The notes under the pieces are model-generated. The model had not been told where the DNA came from. It worked only from the letters and a program-made list of their open reading frames with translations, and ran no database searches. A program made the translations under genes and the position numbers. A DNA stretch of 64,000 bases from Pyxicephalus adspersus (lineage: Eukaryota > Chordata > Amphibia > Anura > Pyxicephalidae): positions 125,472,483 through 125,536,482 of the forward strand of contig NC_092860.1 of NCBI RefSeq assembly GCF_032062135.1, given 5' to 3'. Below are positions 1 to 12,146 of the stretch, in pieces. Every line of letters starts with the position of its first letter. Position 1 is the first letter of the stretch.

Positions 1-279
1 CATCCATTAACTTCTGGAACAAGCTGTGCTTTGATGTGCAAAAAAAAAAAAAAACTGCAGAGTTTGTCATGGTCATTAAAGAGTAACAAGAGGCTCCAGA
101 AAGAGCTCAACCCCCTAAGATCACCCACAACCTCAGGTGTGTTTAGCAAAAGATTTATTTTGCAAGTCATAAAAACTGCCCCCTCCCCCCATCAAGCCTC
201 CGTCCTGCAGACAAGCAAGCAGGGAAGCCCCGTTCATATCTAGGAGGCATGTTCGTGTCTTTAACTCAGGGACAACCTG
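1..279 (+). mobile_element. TA-flanked CAGGTAGTCC MITE, copy A, cut by window start
   Basis: It matches the copies at 3290, 19551, 36510 and 56957 through shared blocks such as GTTTAGCAAAAGATTT, TGCAAGTCAT, ATCAAGCCTCCGTCCTGCA and CATATCTAGGAGG. It ends in a terminal repeat, GACAACCTG, followed by TA. A TA target site and CAGG-type ends suggest a non-autonomous Tc1/mariner-superfamily (pogo/Tigger-like) element. No transposase is encoded. Confidence 0.7.
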
Positions 280-1455
280 TATATTATTGGCATGTGTGAA
301 GTGGTGATAGATCCTTTTTGGTGAATATTTTAGTAACATATCAAAAATATAGCAGTTATAGACTAGGTAATTGAATTGACCACTTACTGGAAACATTACA
401 TAACTAAGCCAGCTAGTTTCTAACTGTAATGTTATCTGTATGGTAAAGGAAGTGGAAACCATTGTGGAAAGAATAGGCTAGAATTACATGGGCAATTAAA
501 TCTTTCTGCTTGTTGACATTTATCCGCTTTGCATCATTTTTGTTTAAGTGAACTGTCAATAGGATGACTGTCATTGTGTAGTTAAATCTTTCAGCAGCAA
601 AAAGATTTCTTGCTGTGGTGTGAGACTAAATTTGGAATCAAACGCATTGCAGTGTTGCATGTCTATAGCATGGCACAATCTAATTTGGCACATTAGTACA
701 GCAGAAGGAAGAACAATGAATGGTGTAAAGTGGACTGCTCCTTATAAATGAGAATATATTAGTATGTTTTATTATATAAACAAAGAATGGGGTAGGAGGA
801 TTGGTCATATGGCAAATTTGCCTCTGGCCAACAATTACTTATTAGTGTAGCGGCTCAGAATGCAATGTAAGCTGAAATTTTATTCTCTAATTATTAGAGT
901 TTTGGTCTTAAAAATCCTTAAAATAGAAAAAAAAAAAAATTCAACAGTTCGGACATGGCTTCTCATTGTTTTCTCAGCAGGATCAAATATTCAATATACA
1001 TAATTCCCCACACATTACATTGTAAGCATAAAAAGCTAATGATTTCTTTCAGTGGGTTATTGCAAAATCATTATCCTAATTACCTATTTACACACACATC
1101 AGCTCTATGTCTATGACTTTTAATTGCCATTTTGGGGGATTTCAGTCTGTTTTTGTTGCTGCATACTGTGTGATTAATGGCCGCCTATGTTTGTCTTTTG
1201 TATGCTACTGCTTTTAGAATTTTTCACAATGCATGTTTTGTCTGTTTGATGCATACATCTGTGTCTTCAGTATTGGGTGAGTATTTTGTGTTTTACTGTT
1301 CAGGTAAAGCAAAGTTCAGTTGAAGTGAAAAGCCACCTGAAAAGTTTTTCCAGTCCTGGATGTGATAAGAGTAGGAATGGATTCCTATTGGAGTCCTAAT
1401 TGTGGCCATGGTCTACATGCAGGCTTTTTCTTTTACACCTTGTTCTGTCTAGGAC
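280..1455. other. AT-rich non-coding DNA
   Basis: I see no gene, no repeat with clear ends and no splice-bounded open frame here. Confidence 0.6.
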
Positions 1456-1784
1456 TAAAGCTACGTACATACGTCCAACGGTTCTCGCCCAATAATCGGC
1501 TCAGGGCCGATATCGGGCGAGAATCTGGCGAGTGTACAGCGCCAGTCGTCCATCGTCCGAATGACCGTCTTGGCGGATCCACGGACGATGGACGACTAAC
1601 GATCCTAATGCAAGGGAATGTAGAGAGCATGCATCACGGTGCGACTCCATCACTCCCCTCTTCATAGAGCAAAATGGTGCTGTATGTACAGCACTCGTTC
1701 ATGCATCGTGCAATATTAGTTGCTGGAAAGGATCGTGAAATATCCTTTTCAACGACTAATTTTGCACGTGTGTATGTGGCTTTA
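1456..1784 (-). mobile_element. Triple-hairpin MITE, copy 1
   Basis: The terminal inverted repeats are TAAAGCTACGTACATACGT and CGTGTGTATGTGGCTTTA. Inside lie three separate hairpins: about 1482-1522 (TTCTCGCCC... with GGGCGAGAA), 1544-1597 (16-bp perfect arms, AGTCGTCCATCGTCCG) and 1716-1759 (18-bp arms starting TTAGTTGCTGG). The whole element matches the reverse complement of 47167-47476. It is GC-rich compared with its surroundings and encodes nothing recognisable. Confidence 0.75.
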
Positions 1785-1914
1785 GGCTGGACTGTAAGAT
1801 GATTTCCTTGGAGTGTACATTTAATAACACTCCTTGGGGAATTCATAGGAGGGCCAGTAACATTAGATAATAACATAATGTTCAAAATATTATAAAGAAA
1901 ATACAATGTAGAGA

Positions 1915-1925
1915 AGAAGGACCTG

Positions 1926-1964
<39 letters not shown>

Positions 1965-2060
1965 ACCTCTCCAAGTAGAAGATACCCTTTCATCAGGGAA
2001 GCTGGGTGATCCAGCAAACCTGAAATGGATTACTTCAAAGTCATTTGCTATTTGCTAGCC
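1915..2060 (+). mobile_element. Half copy of the palindromic MITE with expanded TTA tract
   Basis: The left end GGACCTGATTTATTA runs into a TTA microsatellite (1928-1964). It then matches the left arm of the element at 33340: AACCTCTCCAAG, AGCTGGGTGATCCAGC, AACCTGAAATGGAT. The right arm is missing. Confidence 0.55.
1928..1964. repeat. (TTA)n microsatellite
   Basis: About twelve uninterrupted TTA units lie where the terminal inverted repeat of the palindromic MITE would have a single TTATTAAA, so the microsatellite probably grew inside that terminus. Confidence 0.9.
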
Positions 2061-2065
2061 CTATA

Positions 2066-2132
2066 ATAGAGAAAGAGGCATAAACATTTTTTTTAATTTG
2101 ATTCAAGAAAAATCTTATGCCTCCTTCTCTAT
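2066..2132. repeat. Inverted repeat, 18-bp arms
   Basis: ATAGAGAAAGAGGCATAA at 2066-2083 is inverted as TTATGCCTCCTTCTCTAT at 2115-2132, with one mismatch and a 31-base loop. It could be a small foldback or part of the adjacent repeat. Confidence 0.6.
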
Positions 2133-2289
2133 TTGTAGCCTTCTGAGTTAAATTTCAATGGTAACCTTTTTGCACAAGCTAACAATAATAATGACAATAT
2201 TCTTCTTTGAAAATCCAACTATTCAAGTCCATGCCTTAGAGTAGCAAGGAAAAGTACAGCTGAGGGGGAGTGTTGGAAATGCCAGATGC

Positions 2290-2578
2290 GGAGCAAAATC
2301 TTATGAATGGCCGCCACTGAAACTCCCTCTTCATTGAAATAGCGCCACTACTAAAACTCCCGGCATTATTTGCGTCTATAACACAGTCCAATGCGGGGCC
2401 ATGCATAGGCAGAGAGCCTGCTTGTCTATAGATGTGAGTGACACCAGGAATTGTAGTAACGGCACTATTTCAATGCAGAGGCGGGCCAGCTGCAGGTCAT
2501 ATTTAGGATTTCTTTGGGGGCCAAAAAAAGGACGTTGGGGGCCAGATTTGGCCCCCACTCCAGAGTTTGACACCCCTG
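2290..2578 (-). mobile_element. hAT-type non-autonomous element, right end
   Basis: It ends in GAGTTTGACACCCCTG, the inverse of the CAGGGGTGTCAAACTC terminus common to vertebrate hAT elements, preceded by a typical GGGGGCC-rich subterminal stretch. The left terminus and an 8-bp target duplication were not resolved. Confidence 0.5.
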
Positions 2579-3289
2579 ATATAGGTATTGACAAAAGAGC
2601 CAGGAACTGCCTGGGAACCACTTACATAGCTGACCATGTTACACATTCATTGCAAAGTGGAATAGAAATTAGTTTAAATTGCTGTATAGTAGTTTATTAC
2701 AAATATAAAAGTATAAAAGTGTGAAAAAAAATCTAAATTAATTTTTGTATTATTACCTTAACTATATCTTGTTACTCCCAAGCATCTGTCTTTGTCGGTT
2801 GTAGTTTGTATTAAAATTCAAATATCCTAAATTTTTTAAACACTTAATACATTCAAAGCATCACAATCTTTTTATCTGTTGAAGTACATTTTATTTTATC
2901 TTCATTTTCATTTTTATCTGTTGGATTACATTTGAATAGACCTTTCTTTACGTGTTTCGAGGTTAATAATATTTCCAAAAGAGTCGATTCAAACAAGATT
3001 TCAAACAACTTCCAGACCATTACATTATGTGTAAATCCATTTTATAATTACAATTCATTTCATATTTTAACTACACATATACTTGTACTTTAATTGTATG
3101 GAGCACACAAGTCACAGATTGTCTAAACCATAGGTGGTGGTGAGGGGAGGTGGTTGCAAGAGTAGAAAAGTAGAAGCATTTAGGAGCAGGGACCGAATAT
3201 CCTGCCCATCCTATAAAATAGACATACATAGTTGTGTTATTTAATTCCTATCTTTAACGAATTTTTCCATTTTCATTATAGTATATATA

Positions 3290-3689
3290 CAAGTAGTCCC
3301 CGGGGTACATAAGAGATAAGGACTGTAGGTTTGTTCTTAAGTTGAATTTGTATGTAAGTTGGAACAGATACATTATTTTAATAAATGCAATTAGGACAGG
3401 TGTTTGTCCCATCAAATTATTAGGCAGCAAGCTGTGTTTTGATATGCAGAAAGAAACAGCTGCAGAGTTTGTCTTGGTCATTAAAGTGTTACAATATGTT
3501 ACAGATCAGCTCCACTCTTAGGATCACCCACAACATCAGTGGTGTTTAGCAAAAGATTTCTTCTGCAAGTCATGCAAACTGCCCCCTTCCTCCATCAAGC
3601 CTCCATCCTGCACACAAACGAGCAGGGAAGCCCTGTTTATATCTAGGAGGTGTCCAAATGTCCAATGTCCTTATCTCTGGTACTACCTG
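3290..3689 (+). mobile_element. TA-flanked CAGGTAGTCC MITE, copy B
   Basis: The left end CAAGTAGTCCCCGGGG follows TA (3288-3289) and the right end is CTGGTACTACCTG, giving terminal inverted repeats of about 15 bp. The 400-bp interior matches copies A and E in the same orientation and copies C and D inverted. It is non-coding. Confidence 0.75.
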
Positions 3690-5500
3690 AAGTAATATAG
3701 TCTTTAATTGCGAGGCTCAAAAAAAAATTCTTATGTATCTGTAAGTGATTAATTGTTATAAAAATTAGATTTTAATTATGAATCCCTTTAAATTGTAAAA
3801 AAAAAAGGTCTGTTTATGATTTTTGGGATGAGACCCATTGTACTGTAAACTTTACCTACAGTTCCATATGTACTTTTTGAGCCTATACACATACCCAACT
3901 GGTTATGGAAAATATTGGCCTGTGAGGTCTATGTGAGGTCTTCATCCCATTTGCTGGAAATTGTTGGAAGAATATGGATTTGGGTTTTCTGGTCAAGTAA
4001 ATAATTGAAAAAAATGCTTTTAGATTTTATTTAAAAGACGTATTCAATAAAACTATACACTTCACTCACATCTCCTGATCTCGTGATCCCACCTTTATTA
4101 CAGAACATGCAGGTGCACGGCCTTCCCTTGGTCCAACACAAAGTGCAAATGTTGAAGGGATCCTTGCAGACATCAAAGTTATGTGTTTTTTCAACTATGA
4201 AACAAAGTCATCCAGTAAATGGCTGTGATCTAGACATGACAGATGAGTTATATGTGAAACATTAGTGATAATATTACTATCAGTCATGAAGGCTTCCTAG
4301 GACATTGTTCTGAAGACAAGTCTAATTCATCATTCTGCATGCTCTGTAGAGAGCGTGGTATATTAGGAAACAAGGGACATATTCACATTGATTTATGTCT
4401 TGTTCTAGATGATAATCTTTATGGACCCTGGGGCAAAATGATATTTAAATAAATTAAGTGACCTGATATTTTTATCATAATATCAATGAAAAAGCTGCTG
4501 CTTGTTATTTAATGTTATAACCAATAAATGCATGAATAAAAATCAGTACAGCCTATGTGTATTTTTATTTTAGAGAAGCTAAAAAATCCATGGTGTTATT
4601 TAATATTTAGTATTTAATTACCCGATATCATTCACCTAGTTCACCTAGTTTTAGGAGATATTATTGTCTGGCAAAATATTTTGTATGTACAGTAGTATGT
4701 TATCCAGAGACATATTACAAGAAAACCTGTGCACCAGATTGGGGCTATTTACTGTAACATATTTTATATTTGTATTTTGTAGAGATGATTTCTAATGATT
4801 GCAAAAAGATCTTAGTTATCAGGGACTCCTTCACTCCTGCTCCATATCATGTTTATGCCTTTTTTATAGTTGTGTATGGATGATCTTTATACATATACAC
4901 CTATATATTTATTCAATATATACCAATATATTTATTCTGAACAAATGTGATTTTCCACAGTGATACTCATTGTTAGTGGTTCACCAGTTTCATGTCATGC
5001 TTTGCAGAGATGATCTGTCAAAGGCTTTTGCTTCACTTCCTCTCACCCTTTCAATGATCAGCACAAATGTCAAAAGCTGGCATTGGGATTGTAGCCTCTC
5101 ATAGTAGTCTTATCCTCCTCCCCGTAGAAGCACCTGTGCGAAACGTGTTGGAAACAAAGACCAAGTTCTTGAAGTAATTGGACTCACTGTATCCTTTGAA
5201 GTATGTTAAATTACCATAATTAGCTATATGTTGCATTTTTCCTGAAATGGTGTCTGCAGAGAGTTGACAGTATTTATGACGAATACAAATGTGCAGCTCT
5301 ATACTGGGTTACAAACTTTGTATTGAGTATTATAGGTATTTAGGGGCCAGTCAACACATACAGGGATTGGTCCTCCTCCTTCCTTTTTATTTCACTTTAT
5401 TTCCCGGTGACTTCATCTAATCTTGGTTTTCATGTCATTTGGTACTATTTCAAATTTACTGTTTATTTTTAAAAAAGGAAAAAATGATGTGGGATCCCTT
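3690..5500. other. Non-coding DNA
   Basis: Mostly AT-rich. GCACCTGTGCGAAACGTGTTGG at 5130 is a fragment of a dispersed repeat motif with GCGAAAC. The 60-codon frame at 4083 lacks splice context and recognisable sequence. Confidence 0.5.
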
Positions 5501-5898
5501 TTAAAGCGGACCTTTCACCAATATTATTCCTTTATTTAAACGAGTGAAGCCCTCCCCACAGTAATCAAGACAGAATGGGAGCACAGAGGCTCTGGCTGCT
5601 CCTTTTGCTCATGCCCGGTGTATCCCTTTAATGAAGGCATTTTCCTACATTGAGAGGAAAGAAAAACTGGTGCGGTGAGATCGGCACCCCTTTTTTTCCC
5701 CTTTACAGCAGGCTACGTCACCCGATCTCACGCTTACATAATGCAATATCGGGTGACAGAACTGGCCTGGCACTTCCTCCGTGCTCGGACTAAGGGGGAT
5801 TCCAAGATGGCGCGGGACCCAATCAAGAACACCTCCAGTAAGATTGAGGGAATTAAAAGTAAGTGGGAGTTTTTATTTTCAGTTTAGTTCTGCTTTAA
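5501..5898 (+). mobile_element. TTAA-flanked MITE, TTAAAGCGGACC ends
   Basis: TTAAAGCGGAC on the left and TTCTGCTTTAA on the right form short inverted repeats bounded by TTAA, the target of piggyBac and Kolobok transposases. The interior is GC-richer than its flanks and includes AAGATGGCGCGGG. Similar starts occur at 7974 and 44111. It is non-coding, and the superfamily is inferred only from TTAA. Confidence 0.55.
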
Positions 5899-7189
5899 AA
5901 TTTAAACCAGAACCTTATTCAGGCATGAATTGGTAAGTGTGTGTTGTGTTTTTATATTATTAAATATTGTTTCCACTGATACACAAGGCTCACCAGATAT
6001 TTGGATTCCAAGCAATTTGAACCAGTTCATAGTTTAGCAACACTTCTGGATAATAATACCGATATTTGGGGACACTTTAATTACTTATTTAGGAAGGATA
6101 GATACATTCATTGATGATTTCCATCTACTAGATGCTTGACCGTGCCACATGAAAGTGCGTGCAAATAAAGTGTAAGAATTTATATACATGTTCTGGACCT
6201 TAGATTCAGCATTAAAGCAAAATTATCATCATGGCAACCAGGGAAGTAGCATTCTCGTATAGAATTTAGCTTTTCTGGAGCAACAGAATTGCTTTCGGTC
6301 TTATACAATGGACATAACTGGATGGCAGAAAAATAGGTATAATAATATTCTCATACTACAAATTAATTTAAAAGCAATGTTAAGGATAATGAACCTTAAA
6401 TGCAATGTGCTGTACACCTTTCAGTAATGTTCATTAAATGCTTGTCATGCTTATTTCCTGATTATCACACGTCTTGTCTTGAAAGACTGATTTTGAATTC
6501 TCTAATTTGCCTAAATTATACTGCGTTAACTGTGAAACGCGGCGGAATATTTCTGGAGAAGTAAACTGTAATCAGGTATTAGACTATTTTTCCATATGCA
6601 GATACTGACTACATCTCTGTGATAGGGGGAAGTAATGTACATTTATGATAAGACATGCATCTGCAACTTAGTCATGTCAAGAAACGGCAGTTTTGTGCAA
6701 ATTTTTGCTGCATACGGTATACTGGGGCACTAGAGATAAGAGGCTTTTTTAATGTGAACTACAAACCAGAGGCTAAGAAAATCCAAACGGTGACAGAATA
6801 TCCAGATTACTGTCAGATTTTACTATATCAAGTGCGAAAAATAAAACGGAAAAAGGGGATGCAGAAAAGTACCAATATTGGCTAGTATGACCAGAATCTA
6901 CTTTTTTAGAAAAGTAATTTTTAAATTCATATGGCACAGTACAGCATGACAGTAATTTTCATTTGAAGTCTTGTCATTGGATCTTGACAATTTGTATAAG
7001 CAGTAAAAACTAATTTCATCATATGGATTAAATTTATACATTTCTTTTTAATCATCTCAATGGCTAAGTAGAAGATACCAGTGTAATGCTCTCATTTTTT
7101 CCTGCTCAGAAAATTGTCGAAGCCGTGGTGACAACCATTCTGAATTTTTCTGGGAGAAGGAAGCAGATTTATTAGTCCACACCCTGTAT
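5899..7189. other. Non-coding DNA
   Basis: AT-rich sequence with no element ends or supported coding. The 76-codon frame at 6655 is not protein-like. Confidence 0.5.
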
Positions 7190-7510
7190 TATTATTATAA
7201 TTATTATTATTAGTAACAATAATATTAATAACAACAAAAATAATAAACAGTTTTTATATAGTGCCAATTTATTACAAAGCTCTCTACAATAAATAGGGGT
7301 TGCAAAAGAAAGACAGATACAGACTGTGACACAGGAGAAGGAGAGGACCCTGCCCAGAAGAGCTTACAATCTAAAAGATTGGGGGAGTAGCACACAATAG
7401 GAGGAATGATATGGAATGGTCGGTAAGTAGTGAGGGTTTTAGGACACAGGATGGGTAGGCAAGTTTGAAAAGATGGGTTTTTAGTGCTCTTGACTCCAGG
7501 TAAATGACAA
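7190..7510 (-). mobile_element. LINE 3' end (5'-truncated)
   Basis: Read on the minus strand, it encodes the remnant of a LINE C-terminus (ALKTHLFKLAYPS), then the tail TTGTAAGCTCTTCTGGGCAG, then an ATT/AAT-rich 3' tail. The same protein motif and tail occur on the plus strand at 50680-51225. The motif is typical of the end of CR1/L2/Rex-group ORF2, but the exact clade is not resolved. Confidence 0.55.
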
Positions 7511-7973
7511 AACTTGCTTTGCAGGGGTTCTCTCCTCCATCCTGCTTACATTTTTATAGGAAACAAGGAATTACGAGGGTACCAGTAGAAATAACCCTTA
7601 CTTACTGTACGTCATTCCTTGCTTGTCTCCTCAGCAGCCTGTGTGTTCTTTGCTTTAATGCCCCAGATTATGAGCAGGTCCTCAGTATCTTCACTTACAA
7701 TGCAGGGCTACTAATCCTGAATTGTACATGATGATGTCAGGCCTATGACCAATGGACTGAGTGCCCAATAGAAAAGGCTGTAGGAGACTGGTGTCAAAGG
7801 AGCCTTGTTGCAAGGGTAGTTTTGTAATTTACATGGTGTTTTAAATCTATCAAGGGCTAAAGTAAAACATTTCTTCTAAAAGTGTATCCTACTTTCCCAA
7901 ACACACATCTTCCCTATGGCAATAAGGAGGTGATATAGTAGAAGAAAGCACAGTCTGCCTTTTGTTTAGCTCC

Positions 7974-8170
7974 TTAAAGCAGAACTAAACATACCACTAC
8001 TTGCACCCGTGACAGCACCATTGGTCTTTCCATAGCCACCATTTCAGTTTGCAACCATCTTTGACCATCTTGATTAGCATGGGAGTTCTTTCCAGTCCCT
8101 ACGATACATAATAGCACTCACAGGTCAGTGTATGTTCTGATGCCCCAGGTAGGTAAAAAGTTTTATTTTA
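7974..8170 (+). mobile_element. Decayed TTAA-type repeat
   Basis: It starts TTAAAGCAGAACTAAAC, related to the end at 5501. It contains CCATCTTGATTAGCATGGG, and a similar CATCTTGATTGGCCAGGGC occurs near 52960. The right part dissolves into an AT-rich ATT tract, so the end is not defined. Confidence 0.35.
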
Positions 8171-8354
8171 ATAATATTATTAATATATTATTATTTACCA
8201 TTTTCTTCTGCAATAAACAGCTGCATTTTTGCCTTTTCAACTTAAGTTACACTTTAATTTTTGGCTTTTCGGATGCAGCTGTGACTAAACTAAAGATGCA
8301 GATGTTCCTTTTTCATTTAGCTGACTGAGGCTACTCATACAAATCATACCATAC

Positions 8355-8530
8355 CAAGCACCCTGTGTCCAACCTGTGGCCCTTTGTCACTTGCTGAGTG
8401 TCCGTGAGAGCTCCTGCACACGGAACTCTTAGTTTCATAAAGTGAACAATTTTTTAGTAAAGGAGATATCTGAAGTCTCTGATTATCCTCCGTAGTGTAT
8501 CTGCAGTCACCAACAATGTCCTGTAACACT
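8355..8530. repeat. Probable dispersed repeat fragment
   Basis: GTGTCCAACCTGTGGCCC resembles the start of a hAT-like element, and the GC content differs from the flanks. Ends are not defined. A short reverse-strand open frame here has no recognisable domain. Confidence 0.3.
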
Positions 8531-11500
8531 AGATTTGTAAGTTTTATGTTAGCCTTTTGTCAGTTTCAGAAGCCACTTTTTAGGCCCCCATATATAAAGT
8601 AAGTTGACTGCCACTGATCTACCATCTCCAGGAGAATGACATGTACATGTATGGTAATAATCTATTGATTTCATTGGTAAATAGTACTAATTCAATCATT
8701 GTAGTACATTTAACAATACAATTATTGAATGCAATCCAAATCTCAGCTTTGAACTTTTGTGGTAATAATAATAAAAAAATCCAAGCTTGGGAGTGTTGTC
8801 AGAGAAATGTATCAGTAGGTTAAATTGATTTAATCCAAATGTCTAAATAATTCTTATGGTATGGGACTGCAATAGCAGAAGGGTGATTAGACTGTAGGTT
8901 TCACTAAATAGGGCCAGATTTAACTGGTGAAAAAGCACTCTGTAAAAGGCTCCAAGATGTAAATCACAGCTATATATGTAAATATAGGAACTAAATAAAA
9001 GTAGATTATTAATCCTCATTACAGGTACTTCTGTAATTCAGAATAATCTAAATGTATTGAAAGTGCATATCATCCAACACTGTAGAACTTTACTAGAGAT
9101 TTATGTAATGTGCCTGAATTCTTTGTGACTGATACACATCAGATGCTTCCGTCTAGTTTTTCTACGCACAGAAGAATTCAGACAATCAATTCCAGACAAG
9201 GAATTATTTTAATGCATTTTAGATTAATCTGAACCTTTCTATTATAGTACAGATCTATATTATTCAGTGCTTGGAGCACAGAGGTATAAAGGAAGCTCAT
9301 AAAAATATACAATAAAAAAGAAAAGAATCCAGTTGCTAGCGAAAGGCTTAAATGGCGATAAACTGCCCCCTGGTTAGATGCATCTCATGATCGTACTATC
9401 TAAAAAACGTTTTTTTATCATATCAGTGTCTCAGTGTGACATTGTGAAATCTGTATGTATCTTAGATAGTAATAAAATGTGCCCGATGTAATTATTTTAC
9501 CGTGGCAACTAAATAACACAGGTGGTAGGTGCCGAAAGTAGCTAAGCAACCACCTCATTGTTGCCTATGGCCTTTACCAATACCAAAGCCGGAAATGCTA
9601 TCTGATTAACCAGTAATGATCAATATTATAACTCATAAAGTTAAGGTGTAACATCATTTTGTGCTTATATACTACCACATTAATGAAGATGTATGAAGAA
9701 AATAAAGAATACATATATATANNNNNNNNNNNNNNNNNNNNNNNNNNNNNNNNNNNNNNNNNNNNNNNNNNNNNNNNNNNNNNNNNNNNNNNNNNNNNNN
9801 NNNNNNNNNNNNNNNNNNNNNNNNNNNNNNNNNNNNNNNNNNNNNNNNNNNNNNNNNNNNNNNNNNNNNNNNNNNNNNNNNNNNNNNNNNNNNNNNNNNN
9901 NNNNNNNNNNNNNNNNNNNNNNNNNNNNNNNNNNNNNNNNNNNNNNNNNNNNNNNNNNNNNNNNNNNNNNNNNNNNNNNNNNNNNNNNNNNNNNNNNNNN
10001 NNNNNNNNNNNNNNNNNNNNNNNNNNNNNNNNNNNNNNNNNNNNNNNNNNNNNNNNNNNNNNNNNNNNNNNNNNNNNNNNNNNNNNNNNNNNNNNNNNNN
10101 NNNNNNNNNNNNNNNNNNNNNNNNNNNNNNNNNNNNNNNNNNNNNNNNNNNNNNNNNNNNNNNNNNNNNNNNNNNNNNNNNNNNNNNNNNNNNNNNNNNN
10201 NNNNNNNNNNNNNNNNNNNNNNNNNNNNNNNNNNNNNNNNNNNNNNNNNNNNNNNNNNNNNNNNNNNNNNNNNNNNNNNNNNNNNNNNNNNNNNNNNNNN
10301 NNNNNNNNGTGCAAGTGCCTATGGTCTGGTGAATGTCCAGTGGTAATTTTTGTAGTTGGGTACAACTGTGTTTATTCCATTTAAAAATACCTTTGTAGGC
10401 TTTTTTGTTTGATGGGGAAAATTCATGCATTACAGACAATGTAAACAGGGATGCTTATTCTATGCCTTTCCCTATCAAAGTCAATAGAAACAATGGAAGG
10501 CCAAATCTGGTACCTTGCCTATGGGCCGTTTCTGCCTTTGTCTATCTCTGCTTCCTCTCTATAGATTCCTTGGCAACATTCAAAGGGCTGCGGTCTCAGT
10601 GTCTAATTAGATCTGCCCTTAAGGTAGTCAGTAGTACAGATGTCCTTTAGGTGCTTACCTGTCGTGTTTCTCTGATTGAAATTCATTTTGTCTAAGTAGC
10701 ACTGGGCTATGTCAGCATATCTGCAATTTAGCAGAGGAAAGTCAAGGGTAAACCAGCTTTTTTTTCAGACCACTGCAAGTGTTGATTTCTGTTTGAATGT
10801 GCTATTGGCCTGCATGTCTTTAATTTCAGTATGTTATGTTAATGATCTGGAGCCAACATTCAGCAAATGAAGATATAACTTCTGATCACCATATTAGTTG
10901 TAAATGAGTGATTCAGAAACAGTTAAAGCTGAACTCAACAAAAAGAGTTCTGACTATCTCAAAGCCTAGACCCTGAAAGGGAAAATTATGGACTGAAAAA
11001 GAGCATCTGGAGCCAAGGCTACTTTTTTAATGTCTAATAATGACCAGGGTATTATACCGGTATAACTAAATTCATATTCGTCCTGCAATTGATTTTAAAG
11101 TTTAGAGGTAAGGGCCATAATTTTAATCCAGCAATAAATAGGGAGCCACAGATATTTCTGCATATATCATTATTATCAGGCCAACCTAAGAGTCCTAAGA
11201 CCCATGGTGCCCTTCATTGCATATTATTCTCATACAGACTTTTAGCCAGTCTGGTGAGAAATAAGCAGCTTGCCCTTCTTCCTCAGTGATGGTGACAGGT
11301 GGGCATTCTTCCAGGACTGAGCAGCACTCGTGTGTGGGCACGGCACAGTACTAGAGTACTGTAAGCTCAGTCTGTGTGATGGCACTCACCCCATGGGGTT
11401 ATAAAAAAGGCACAGCTCATAGGAAATGGGAAAAAAAATATTTACTCAAAGAGGGCATCTGTAATGAGGTGTTATTCATTTCTGAGGATGTACAATCAAT

Positions 11501-11840
11501 GTAGCAACTTTAATAGAAAAATAGAATATTTCATGCATAGGTACAAGTGTATTATTTTTACCAATTCATCTTGGGATGAGTTATAAATACATTTACAACC
11601 TTTTTATATTAGAACATAAGATAGCATTCAATTAAATGTTTCTAAATTAAACAAAGCTAGAATACACATGTATGTAAGTTAATAATTATCCCAGAATAAA
11701 TGTTTCTCCGAATTTGAGCTGATGGAAAAAAACAACAACACACAATGTATGGACAGTAACAAAGTAAATACAAACAACGGAGACTGTAATGCTAAGTTGA
11801 GACAGGCAGTGGGACATTGGCAAATTTCCAACTTCTTTAT
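8531..11840. other. Non-coding DNA with one gap
   Basis: Apart from the gap at 9722-10308 I see no feature. Short frames at 8641, 10405 and 11089 have no family signature. Confidence 0.5.
9722..10308. other. Assembly gap (587 N)
   Basis: This is a run of undefined bases. The left edge is ACATATATATA, so a TA microsatellite probably broke the assembly. Confidence 0.98.
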
Positions 11841-12146
11841 GGGCAGCACGGTGGCATGTAGGTTAGCATTCTGGCCTGTACAACGTTAGGTCCCAGGTTG
11901 GAATCTCGGCCACTATCTGCGTGGAGTTTGCAGGTTCTCCCTGTGTCTGCGTGGGTTTCCTCCGGGTACTCCAGTTTCTTCCCACATTCCAAAAACATGC
12001 AGTTAGGTTAGACTGTATTAAAGACATATATCTGAGGTAGGGTCATTAGATTGTGAGCCCCTTTGAGGGGCAGCTAGTGACATGACTATGGACTTGGTAA
12101 TAAGTGTGGTGTTTTATACTGTAAATACTGTGTAATAATAATAATG
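11841..12146 (+). mobile_element. tRNA-derived SINE, near full length
   Basis: It starts GGGCAGCACGGTGGCATGTA, with A-box-like GTGGCATGTAGGTTAGCATT and B-box-like GTCCCAGGTTGGAATCTC, the split RNA polymerase III promoter. A conserved body follows (CGTGGAGTTTGCAGGTTCTC, CGTGGGTTTCCTCCGGGTAC), as in V-SINE/HE1-type vertebrate SINEs. The 3' part (TTAGATTGTGAGCCC, GGGGCAGCTAGTGACATGAC, AATAATAATAAT) resembles the LINE tails elsewhere in this window. It makes no protein, and transposition would need a LINE partner. Confidence 0.8.

Noticed and set aside
1362..1667. 101-codon forward frame
   Set aside because: Mostly covers the triple-hairpin MITE. The GC-rich palindromes lack stops in several frames.
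9598..10439. Long open frames across the first gap
   Set aside because: They consist almost wholly of undefined bases, so there is no coding evidence. The same holds for frames across 25739-26568 and 31912-32478.
11841..11925. tRNA gene
   Set aside because: The A and B boxes belong to the SINE head. There is no tRNA cloverleaf with acceptor stem.
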